The position numbers were made by a program, and so were the translations under genes. Below are positions 6,665 through 13,677 of a stretch of DNA of 64,000 nt, piece by piece. The notes under the pieces were generated by a model, which was not told the origin of the DNA, ran no database searches, and worked only from the letters and a program-made list of their open reading frames with translations. Each line of letters begins with the position of its first letter. Position 1 is the stretch's first letter. The stretch comes from Longilinea sp035560795 (GTDB taxonomy: Bacteria > Chloroflexota > Anaerolineae > Anaerolineales > Anaerolineaceae): the NCBI GenBank assembly GCA_035560795.1, contig DATMYV010000018.1:1-64000 (forward strand), given 5' to 3'.

Positions 6665-7821
6665 TGGTCAACTCCATTGGATAATGCGTCGGATGTGGAA
6701 CTGTCGCTTGAGCGGTGGTAATTCGCGAGGAAATCGTCCGCAAATTGGTCAAAACATCCGTTTAGAATCGCAATGCGCGAACGCCGGGCAATTTCAAGCA
6801 GTGTGAACAGGTTATGAATGGAAATCAGGGTTGCAGCCAGCATTTCCTTGGCAACCACCAGGTGGCGCAGATAGGCACGGGTGAAATGCTGGCAGGTGTA
6901 ACACTGACAATTTTCGTCGATTGGACGTTGGTCGTGTGCATTAGACGCATTCATCAGATTGATGCGCCCGCTAAAGGTCATGGCCGCCTGATGGCGTGCA
7001 AGCCGGGTAGGCAGTACGCAGTCAAAAATGTCAATCCCACGCCGGATCCCGTTGATCAAATCCTCCGGCGAACCAACACCCATCAGGTAGCGCGGTTTGT
7101 TCTGCGGCAGAACGGCGTTGACGATTTCGATGGTGGCGTTCATCTCTGCTTTGGTTTCACCCACCGATAAACCGCCGATGGCATGACCGGGGAAACCAAG
7201 CGAAGCGATGTATTCAGCCGATTTGACACGCAGATCAGGAAAAATGCCGCCTTGCACGATGCCAAAGAGCGCCTGATCCGGGCGGGTTTTGGCCTGAAGA
7301 CATCGTTCAGCCCAGGCGTGCGTGCGTGCCAGCGCGCGTTCGTTGTAGGCACGATCATAAGGCGGCGCACATTCATCGAATGCCATGATAATATCGGCGC
7401 CTAGGTTTTCCTGAATGGCTACCGCCGTTTTGGGCGTAAAGCGGTGGGTTGAGCCGTCAATATGGCTCTTAAAGGTAACCCCATCGTCATCAATTTTGCG
7501 CGTATCGGCCAACGAGAAGACCTGAAATCCGCCTGAGTCGGTCAATATGGGATGCGGCCATTGCATGAACTGGTGCAAACCGCCCATCTCGGCTACCAGA
7601 TCGGCACCGGGACGCAGGTAAAGGTGGTAAGTATTCGAGAGCACCAGACTGGCGCCGATTTCCTCAAGTTGGGCTGGCGAGACAGCTTTAACAGTAGCCT
7701 GCGTTCCCACCGGCGCAAAGATGGGTGTCGGGATTTCGCCATGCGGGGTGTGAAAAAGCCCGGCGCGGGCATTCCCATCGGTGGTGAGCAGATCGAATTG
7801 AAAGGCTTCAGGTGATGTCAA
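6661..7821 (-). CDS. tgt: Queuine tRNA-ribosyltransferase (TGT)
   Basis: 386 aa with this start. TGT exchanges guanine-34 of GUN anticodons for preQ1 in queuosine synthesis. Visible: LILTDSGGFQVFSL (catalytic Asp region) near 87-100, GGLSVGE near 220, DCVLPTRLARH near 270, and zinc ligands CQCYTCQHFTRAYLRHL near 304-320. No ATG fits the N-terminus; two TTG codons are possible, at 7851 and 7821. I prefer 7821 because CAGGAA lies 9 bases upstream and MTSPEAFQFDLLTTDGNARAG aligns with the usual TGT start; the 7851 start has no ribosome site. It leads the tgt-uppP-lipoprotein operon. Confidence 0.95.
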   Translation of the reverse strand: MTSPEAFQFDLLTTDGNARAGLFHTPHGEIPTPIFAPVGTQATVKAVSPAQLEEIGASLVLSNTYHLYLRPGADLVAEMGGLHQFMQWPHPILTDSGGFQVFSLADTRKIDDDGVTFKSHIDGSTHRFTPKTAVAIQENLGADIIMAFDECAPPYDRAYNERALARTHAWAERCLQAKTRPDQALFGIVQGGIFPDLRVKSAEYIASLGFPGHAIGGLSVGETKAEMNATIEIVNAVLPQNKPRYLMGVGSPEDLINGIRRGIDIFDCVLPTRLARHQAAMTFSGRINLMNASNAHDQRPIDENCQCYTCQHFTRAYLRHLVVAKEMLAATLISIHNLFTLLEIARRSRIAILNGCFDQFADDFLANYHRSSDSSTSDALSNGVDQ

Positions 7822-7886
7822 AATCAGGTTTTCCTGCCGAATTATTGGCAATTGATTTGGGCTTCGAATTTACAGCCCAGCCCGGT

Positions 7887-7915
7887 ATTATAACCCAGTT
7901 GAGGCAACCTATCCA
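7887..7915 (-). promoter_or_regulatory. Promoter for tgt-uppP operon
   Basis: On the minus strand, TGGATA (7910-7915) and TATAAT (7887-7892) are separated by 17 bases, giving a start near 7880. The leader is then about 30-60 bases depending on which TTG starts tgt. Confidence 0.6.
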
Positions 7916-7957
7916 TTTCACCCGTTCTATCTAAATGCGCAGCGCCAGAGGGCACTC

Positions 7958-7986
7958 TTGTTGAAGCGGTAGGCAGCGTTTATACT
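7958..7986 (+). promoter_or_regulatory. Promoter for recJ
   Basis: TTGTTG (7958-7963), a 17-base spacer and TATACT (7981-7986) predict a start near 7993, about 80 bases before the recJ ATG. A closer TTGACA at 8000-8005 lacks a good -10. Confidence 0.5.
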
Positions 7987-8072
7987 TGGACGATGACCTT
8001 TGACAGCAATTCCCGCTTCCACGTTATTCAATCATGTTGGCCGGATTCTCTTATTAAGGAAAGAATGGCTTG

Positions 8073-9767
8073 ATGCAACGACAACTTGAGAAACGCTGGT
8101 CCATCCCAGATCCAATACCGCCGGACGTGGACCAGCAATTGCATGATTTTCAACCCTATTTGCGCCAAATTTTATTCAACCGAAACGTGCGGACAATCGA
8201 GGATGCGATCCAGTATCTTAACTGCTCCGCTCCATTGGGTGACCCATTTCTGCTGACCGATATGGACAAAGCCGTTGAGCGGCTCTGGCAGGCGGTTGAG
8301 CGTGCAGAACCAATCGCTGTTTATGGTGATTATGATGTTGACGGCGTGACGGCAACAGTGCTGATGGTGGAAGTGTTGCGGGCTGTAGGCGGTAACGCGG
8401 ATGCTTATATCCCAAACCGCTTTGACGAAGGCTACGGCCTGAATAATGAAGCCCTCGACACCCTGGCAGAACGTGGTTTTACGGTGGTGCTGACGGTGGA
8501 TTGCGGCATTCGATCGCCCCGCGAGGCAGAACATGCCCGCGAACTGGGCATCGATTTGATTATCAGTGATCACCATATGCCTCAAAATGAGCTGCCCAAA
8601 GCACTGGCGGTCATTTGCCAGAAACGCGACGGCGATGAATATCCGGATAAGAATCTGGCCGGAGTCGGGCTGGCGTATAAAATTGCCCAGGCACTGTTGC
8701 AACTGCGGCCGGTGGATGGCGTTAATGCCATGAATTGGTTGGATCTGGTTGCGTTGGGAACCGTGGCCGATATGGTACCGCTGACCGGCGAGAACAGGGT
8801 GATGGTGCGGTTTGGACTGCAATGCATGCACCTTGCGCAGCGTCAGGGATTGCTTTCACTGGCGCAGGCGGCCGGCGTAAACCTGCAGCGGGTCAGTGCC
8901 GTTGACATTGGCTACAAACTGGGTCCGCGCTTGAATGCGGCCGGACGGCTGGAATCGGCCCTGCAGGCTTACCAGTTGTTGGTAACAGAAGATCTGTTGG
9001 AAGCTGGCTTTCTGGCGCAAAAATTTGACGATCAAAATAAAGACCGCCAACGCCTGACGCAGGAAATGCAAGCCCAGGCTGAAGATATGCTTACCGTCGC
9101 CGATGACAGCCGGATATTAATTGCATGCGACGAAAGTTTCAATTCCGGTGTCGTCGGGCTGGTAGCCGCCAAACTAATGGAAGCATATTACCGTCCTGCC
9201 GTGGTCGGACAGGTAGGCGAGGAATTCACACGTGCGTCCTGCCGATCAATTCGCGAGTTTCATATTACGAGAGCATTGGATGAATGCTCCGACCTGCTGG
9301 TGCGCCACGGCGGACATGCCGCCGCAGCAGGTTTCACCGTACGCAACGAACACCTGGATGAATTACGGCAGCGATTAGGTGAAATTGCCCAGCGCGAGTT
9401 AGCCGGACTGGATTTACAGCCATCCTTGCGGGCAGATCTGGAAATCCCGTTGGCACTAATGCGGCCAAGCTACCTCGAGGAAATTGAGAGGCTGCAGCCG
9501 ACCGGCATGGGTAACCCGGATGCCGTGTTTATCTCGAGGAATTTGCAGGTCATCAACTCCAAAACAGTCGGATCTGAAAACACCCATTTGCGCCTTACGG
9601 TAAAAGACGGCGGCGTGACCTACAATGCCATTGCCTTCCGGCAGGGCCACTGGGCTGGCCACTTGCCTCCGAAAATCGATGTAATCTATACCTATGAAAT
9701 GAACAGCTTCAACGGCCGCGATTCGATGCAGTTGAATGTAATGGATATCAAGGAATCGCAAGAGTAG
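8073..9767 (+). CDS. recJ: Single-stranded-DNA-specific exonuclease RecJ
   Basis: 564 aa. RecJ degrades single-stranded DNA 5-prime to 3-prime in recombination and mismatch repair. Visible: DHH phosphoesterase motif I VYGDYDVDGVTATV near residue 83-96, motif II VDCG, motif III SDHHMP near 166-171, GPRLNAAGRLESA near 287-299, and the DHHA1 motif GGHAAAAGF near 414-422; an OB-fold-like C-terminal region follows. I start at the ATG at 8073, since AAGGAAAG lies about 9 bases upstream; a TTG one codon earlier is less likely. A strong bidirectional terminator follows. Confidence 0.96.
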   Translation: MQRQLEKRWSIPDPIPPDVDQQLHDFQPYLRQILFNRNVRTIEDAIQYLNCSAPLGDPFLLTDMDKAVERLWQAVERAEPIAVYGDYDVDGVTATVLMVEVLRAVGGNADAYIPNRFDEGYGLNNEALDTLAERGFTVVLTVDCGIRSPREAEHARELGIDLIISDHHMPQNELPKALAVICQKRDGDEYPDKNLAGVGLAYKIAQALLQLRPVDGVNAMNWLDLVALGTVADMVPLTGENRVMVRFGLQCMHLAQRQGLLSLAQAAGVNLQRVSAVDIGYKLGPRLNAAGRLESALQAYQLLVTEDLLEAGFLAQKFDDQNKDRQRLTQEMQAQAEDMLTVADDSRILIACDESFNSGVVGLVAAKLMEAYYRPAVVGQVGEEFTRASCRSIREFHITRALDECSDLLVRHGGHAAAAGFTVRNEHLDELRQRLGEIAQRELAGLDLQPSLRADLEIPLALMRPSYLEEIERLQPTGMGNPDAVFISRNLQVINSKTVGSENTHLRLTVKDGGVTYNAIAFRQGHWAGHLPPKIDVIYTYEMNSFNGRDSMQLNVMDIKESQE

Positions 9768-9773
9768 ACTGCT

Positions 9774-9818
9774 TAAAAAAAACCGGATGATTTTCAATAA
9801 ACAATCATCCGGCTGTTT
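9774..9818. terminator. Bidirectional intrinsic terminator between recJ and the glycosyltransferase
   Basis: A 10-bp stem (CCGGATGATT with AATCATCCGG) and a 10-base loop. An eight-A run on the left gives a T run for minus-strand transcripts, and TGTTTT on the right serves recJ. Confidence 0.85.
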
Positions 9819-9831
9819 TAAGTTAATGAGA

Positions 9832-10515
9832 TTAATCGATAAATCGATACTTGATTAATGTCCACATAGCGATAAAACCGTCCCAGGCTTTGATTTTCTT
9901 TCCCTCGCTGTACTCGCGCGGATTGAAGCGAATGGGAACTTCGTAAATCCGGCTGTGCCGTTTGAGCAATTTGGCGGTAAATTCGGGTTCAAATTCAAAA
10001 CCGCGCGCGTGCAACGGGATATCCTTTACCAGATCCCGTTTGAAGACTTTGTAGCCGGTTTCCATGTCGCTGAGGATATTGTTGTACAAAAGGTTGGTCA
10101 CAAAAGTCAGAATTTTATTGGCAACCATATTCCAGTAAAGGATGGGCCGCCGGCTGGCGCCTAAGAAACGAGATCCATACACAATGTCAGCGATGCCTTC
10201 CTCAATGGGACGGAGCAGTTCTGGGTATTCTCGCGGATCGTACTCAAGGTCCGCATCCTGGATGATGACGACCTCGCCGCTTGCGTTTTGAATGCCCGTA
10301 CGGACCGCAGCACCTTTTCCCATGTTTTTGGGGTGCGTTAACACGCGGACGTGGCCTGATCCATTCATTTTTTGCAAAATATCCAGGGTGCCGTCCGTGG
10401 ATCCGTCATCGACGATAAGAATTTCAGAGGCAACCTTCTGATTTTCGACGCGGCGGACACATTCTTCAATGGTTTTTATTTCGTTGTAGACTGGAATGAT
10501 GACTGTAATCTGCAT
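9832..10515 (-). CDS. Family 2 glycosyltransferase, dolichyl-phosphate mannosyltransferase-like
   Basis: 227 aa from the chosen start MQITVIIPVYNE. GT2 hallmarks: IIPVYNE near 5-11, VDDGSTDGT near 37-45, NMGKGAAVRTG near 65-75 and the metal-binding QDADLEYDP near 85-93, then DMETGYKVFKRDL. It lacks C-terminal transmembrane helices, so it is a soluble or peripheral enzyme that probably transfers a nucleotide sugar to a polyprenyl phosphate, as the short DPM1-like subgroup does. Longer reading of this frame to 10689 is unlikely: a TATAAT lies at 10523-10528, and the predicted transcript would begin at this ATG. No ribosome site is visible. Acceptor unknown. Confidence 0.88.
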   Translation of the reverse strand: MQITVIIPVYNEIKTIEECVRRVENQKVASEILIVDDGSTDGTLDILQKMNGSGHVRVLTHPKNMGKGAAVRTGIQNASGEVVIIQDADLEYDPREYPELLRPIEEGIADIVYGSRFLGASRRPILYWNMVANKILTFVTNLLYNNILSDMETGYKVFKRDLVKDIPLHARGFEFEPEFTAKLLKRHSRIYEVPIRFNPREYSEGKKIKAWDGFIAMWTLIKYRFID

Positions 10516-10522
10516 GTAAGGC

Positions 10523-10551
10523 ATTATAAGGTTGCTTGGGTTAATCATCAA
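10523..10551 (-). promoter_or_regulatory. Promoter giving a leaderless glycosyltransferase mRNA
   Basis: Minus-strand TTGATG (10546-10551), exactly 17 bases, then TATAAT (10523-10528). Transcription should begin about 7 bases later, at or next to the ATG at 10515, leaving essentially no leader. There is no Shine-Dalgarno sequence, consistent with leaderless translation. Confidence 0.6.
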
Positions 10552-10563
10552 GAGCATCCATGC

Positions 10564-10569
10564 TATAAT
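10564..10569 (+). promoter_or_regulatory. Probable -10 element for the AAA+ ATPase operon
   Basis: TATAAT on the plus strand 50 bases before the ATPase start, back to back with the divergent glycosyltransferase promoter. No clear -35 is seen (TTAATC at 17 bases). Confidence 0.4.
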
Positions 10570-10618
10570 TTGGTGTGCGAGCTCTGCCCGTTGGTTTCTC
10601 ATGTCTGGGAGGATATGA

Positions 10619-11953
10619 ATGACGAAGTTACCCGTCCGCCAATCATCCACGCAAGTAAATACGGGGACGTTTTTTCCACCGCCCATCACGAAAGTAGATG
10701 ATACCGGTCTTTCTCCCCTATGGCTTCAAGACCTTGTCTTAAAAATCATGTATTTTCAAGGTTATTTGACCGGATTTAAGATCGCTGAGGAAATCGCCCT
10801 GCCTTTTACCGGCGTTGTGGATCAAATTCTTGAGGCGCTCAAACGGGAAAAATCGGTGGAGGTTCGCTCGTCGCAAATGGGACTGGGCGAAGGGGCTTAT
10901 CTGTTTGCCATCACCAGTGCAGGCATCGCCCGTGCGCGCGAAGCCTTGGATCGCAGCCAGTACGCCGGCCCAGCACCGGTACCGATCAACATTTATAACG
11001 AGGCCATTCGCCGCCAAAGCCGCGGCCGCGTGCAGGTCACCAACCGGATCATGCACCAGGTGCTGGCAAATTTAGTGCTGCCCGAAAAAGCTTTTCAACG
11101 TCTGGGGCCTGCCGTCAACTCCGGCACTTCAATGTTTATCTTTGGCCCTCCTGGAAACGGCAAAACCAGCCTGGCACGCGCGATTGGCAACCTGGTGTTA
11201 AGCCAGAACATGTTTATCCCCTATGCCATTTATGTGGACGGGCAGGTGATTAAACTGTATGACTCGGTCAACCATCAGCTTTCCACCGATGAAGATACAC
11301 CACCGACTGGCACCGGAGCGTTGCGAACTGGTGCCCGCCGCGACCCGCGCTGGGTGCGTATCAAACGTCCTTTCATCGTAACCGGTGGCGAACTCACCCT
11401 GGCCGGGCTCGACCTTGTATTTGACGACACCCTGAAATACTACGAAGCGCCTTTCCAGGTGAAGGCAAACGGCGGTATTCTATTGATCGATGACTTTGGC
11501 CGCCAGCAGGTCCGTCCGCGTGATCTACTTAACCGTTGGATTGTGCCGCTTGAAAATCGCATTGATTACCTGGCACTGCACACCGGCCGTAAAATTGAAG
11601 TGCCATTTGACGTGCTGGTGATGTTCTCGACCAACCTGCCGCCAAAAGACCTGGTTGATGAGGCTTTCTTGCGCCGTCTGCGGCATAAGGTTGAAGTTGG
11701 CGATCCATCCTATGAGGATTACCGCGAGATCTTCCGCCGGGTGGCAGCCACCAAGGGCGTGGTTTACAGCGATGAGGGGCTGGCGTACCTGCTGCAGGAG
11801 TGGTATATCAAACGCAACCGCAAAATGCGTGCTTCACACCCGCGCGACCTATGCGATCAGATCATCGATATTTCCCGCTATATGGGTACCGAACCGACCA
11901 TGTCCCGTGAGCTTATCGATCTGGCGGCTGAATCCTATTTCGTGGAATTGTAA
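10619..11953 (+). CDS. AAA+ ATPase with N-terminal winged-helix-like domain
   Basis: 444 aa, soluble. Residues about 30-105 look helical and resemble a winged-helix region (LQDLVLKIMYFQGYLTGFKIAEEIALPF...VDQILEALKREKSVEV...YLFAITSAGIARARE). The AAA core follows: Walker A GPPGNGKTSL near 175-184, Walker B GGILLIDDFG near 280-289, sensor-like VLVMFSTNLPP near 334-344 and arginines in EAFLRRLRHKVEV. The type is conserved in Chloroflexota and some other phyla, but its substrate is unknown to me. The ATG has GGGAGG 6 bases upstream. It heads a run of four genes with overlapping or near-touching ends, which gives no clear clue to its job. Confidence 0.85.
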   Translation: MTKLPVRQSSTQVNTGTFFPPPITKVDDTGLSPLWLQDLVLKIMYFQGYLTGFKIAEEIALPFTGVVDQILEALKREKSVEVRSSQMGLGEGAYLFAITSAGIARAREALDRSQYAGPAPVPINIYNEAIRRQSRGRVQVTNRIMHQVLANLVLPEKAFQRLGPAVNSGTSMFIFGPPGNGKTSLARAIGNLVLSQNMFIPYAIYVDGQVIKLYDSVNHQLSTDEDTPPTGTGALRTGARRDPRWVRIKRPFIVTGGELTLAGLDLVFDDTLKYYEAPFQVKANGGILLIDDFGRQQVRPRDLLNRWIVPLENRIDYLALHTGRKIEVPFDVLVMFSTNLPPKDLVDEAFLRRLRHKVEVGDPSYEDYREIFRRVAATKGVVYSDEGLAYLLQEWYIKRNRKMRASHPRDLCDQIIDISRYMGTEPTMSRELIDLAAESYFVEL

Positions 11954-11956
11954 TAA

Positions 11957-12709
11957 ATGCTCTACGAGCTGCCAAAACCGCTTTTATTGGCCCACCGGGG
12001 GGCTTCTGCCTACGCGCCGGAAAATACGCTGGCAGCCTTTCAATTGGCAATGCAGCAAGGCGCGCATGGGGTCGAATTGGACGCCAAATTGAGCGCCGAC
12101 GGTGAAATCATGGTCATGCATGATGCCTCGGTTGACCGGACAACCAATGGCAGCGGCAAAGTGAACGAGCTTTCGCTGGCAGCTTTGCGCGAACTGGATG
12201 CCAGTTTTCATTCGGATGGAAAATATCCCGGCCAGAAAATTCCCACCCTGGCTGAGACACTTGAAGCGCTTGGCAGGAATGCGTTCGTCAATATTGAGTT
12301 GACCAACTATTCCTCCCCGCGTGACCGGTTGCCTGAAATGGCAGCCGCGCTGGTTGAAAAAATGGACCTGCGATCCATTGTGTTGTTTAGTTCATTTTTA
12401 CCGGGGAATTTGCATCGCGTTCGCCGTATGTTGGCTGACGCCCGCGTTGCCATGCTGGCTTATCCGGGTATCATGGGCTGGATCGGTCGGGGTTGGATCG
12501 GCCGGCGTGCCGCACCTGAGATCGTACATCCATATCGGGATGATATCAAACCAGAGTACATCCAACATGAACACCGGTTTGGCAGGCGGATTCATGCCTG
12601 GACGGTCGACTCCCCGAATGAAGCAAAAACTTTCCTATTGATGGGCATCGATGGATTGATAAGCGACGATCCCCCGGCCATGCTGCGTGTGATTGAGGAT
12701 GTTCGATGA
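11957..12709 (+). CDS. Glycerophosphodiester phosphodiesterase
   Basis: 250 aa. GDPD enzymes cleave deacylated phospholipids (glycerophosphodiesters) into an alcohol and glycerol-3-phosphate. The family motifs are clear: LLAHRGASAYAPENTLAAF (HR and E-N catalytic set) at 10-28, GVELDAKLSADGEIMVMHD with the metal-ligand E-x-D and catalytic His near 38-56, and the C-terminal HAWTVDSPNEAKTFLLMGIDGLISDDP. No signal peptide is visible, so it acts in the cytoplasm. It starts 3 bases after the ATPase stop and its stop overlaps the next start (ATGA). Confidence 0.93.
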   Translation: MLYELPKPLLLAHRGASAYAPENTLAAFQLAMQQGAHGVELDAKLSADGEIMVMHDASVDRTTNGSGKVNELSLAALRELDASFHSDGKYPGQKIPTLAETLEALGRNAFVNIELTNYSSPRDRLPEMAAALVEKMDLRSIVLFSSFLPGNLHRVRRMLADARVAMLAYPGIMGWIGRGWIGRRAAPEIVHPYRDDIKPEYIQHEHRFGRRIHAWTVDSPNEAKTFLLMGIDGLISDDPPAMLRVIEDVR

Positions 12710-13677
12710 TACCGCAAAATTGGATTACCGAAGCGGGAGAACGCCTTCGCGGCCGGATCAAGCGCACGCCGGTAACATTTGACGCAGCCCTGGATTGTTT
12801 TCTGAAATGGGAAAACCAACAGGAAACGGGTTCTTTCAAACTACGCGGCGCGTTGAACAAGGTGCTGACTTTGCAGCCATGGGAACGCGACCAGGGATTG
12901 GTGACCTCCTCGGCGGGAAATCATGGACAGGGCGTTGCGGTGGCGGCTCGTTTGATGGGCGCAAAAGTAACCATTTTCGCATCGGAACATGCGGTATCCA
13001 CAAAAATAGACTCAATGCGGGCTATGGGTGCCGATGTTCGCCTTGTAGCTGGTGGCTATGCCCAGGCCGAGGCGGCGGGGATTCAATTTGCAGCACAACA
13101 GGAGCAAATCTGGATATCGCCTTATAACGACGCGCAGGTGATCGCTGGCCAGGCGACCGTCGGGCTTGAACTGTTGGATGAGGTTCCTGTTGATGAGTTG
13201 GCAGCGGTGGTCGTACCCGTTGGCGGCGGCGGATTGATTGCCGGAATTGGTCTGGTCATGGATCAACTGCCATCCGAAAGCCGTCCCCGCCTGATTGGCG
13301 TGCAATCAACAGCCTCGTCGTATTTTCACGCGATATTCCATCAGGGTTCTCAAGATGGAGTGGTCGAGAGCGCCAGCCTGGCAGACGGATTAGCCGGCCG
13401 GGTTGAAGACGGCTCGATCACCATCCCCCTGGTACGGAAACTGGTGGATGAGATAATTTTGGTAAACGAGGCGGAAATTGAACAGGCTGTCGCGGCGGCT
13501 TGGTATCGCTATGGCGCCGTGATTGAGGGATCAGCCGCCGTGGTACTCGCTGCTGCATTGACCGGAAAATTCTCCCAGCGTCCGGCTGCTTTGATTATCA
13601 GCGGTGGGAATATCCAGCCCGAAACCCACCAACAATTGTTGCAGCGCTGGAGTCCGAAGGATAGATCCAATCAATGA
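12706..13677 (+). CDS. Threonine/serine dehydratase-like PLP enzyme
   Basis: 323 aa, fold-type II PLP enzyme without the C-terminal ACT regulatory domain, so of the catabolic (TdcB or serine racemase-like) size. Visible: the PLP-lysine motif GSFKLRGA near residue 42-49, SSAGNHGQGVA near 66-76, the phosphate-binding VPVGGGGLIAGI near 173-184 and the C-terminal ISGGNI near 304. It probably deaminates threonine or serine to the 2-oxo acid; a racemase or related lyase role is possible. It is coupled to the phosphodiesterase gene by ATGA, with GAGG as ribosome site, and its own stop overlaps the next start. Confidence 0.88.
   Translation: MIPQNWITEAGERLRGRIKRTPVTFDAALDCFLKWENQQETGSFKLRGALNKVLTLQPWERDQGLVTSSAGNHGQGVAVAARLMGAKVTIFASEHAVSTKIDSMRAMGADVRLVAGGYAQAEAAGIQFAAQQEQIWISPYNDAQVIAGQATVGLELLDEVPVDELAAVVVPVGGGGLIAGIGLVMDQLPSESRPRLIGVQSTASSYFHAIFHQGSQDGVVESASLADGLAGRVEDGSITIPLVRKLVDEIILVNEAEIEQAVAAAWYRYGAVIEGSAAVVLAAALTGKFSQRPAALIISGGNIQPETHQQLLQRWSPKDRSNQ

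Noticed and set aside
8172..8831. 219-codon minus-strand frame
   Set aside because: Antisense to recJ; His/Gln-rich composition typical of a shadow frame.
10516..10689. Longer N-terminus for the glycosyltransferase
   Set aside because: The added residues do not resemble GT2 proteins, cross the promoter of the gene and overlap the divergent ATPase start.
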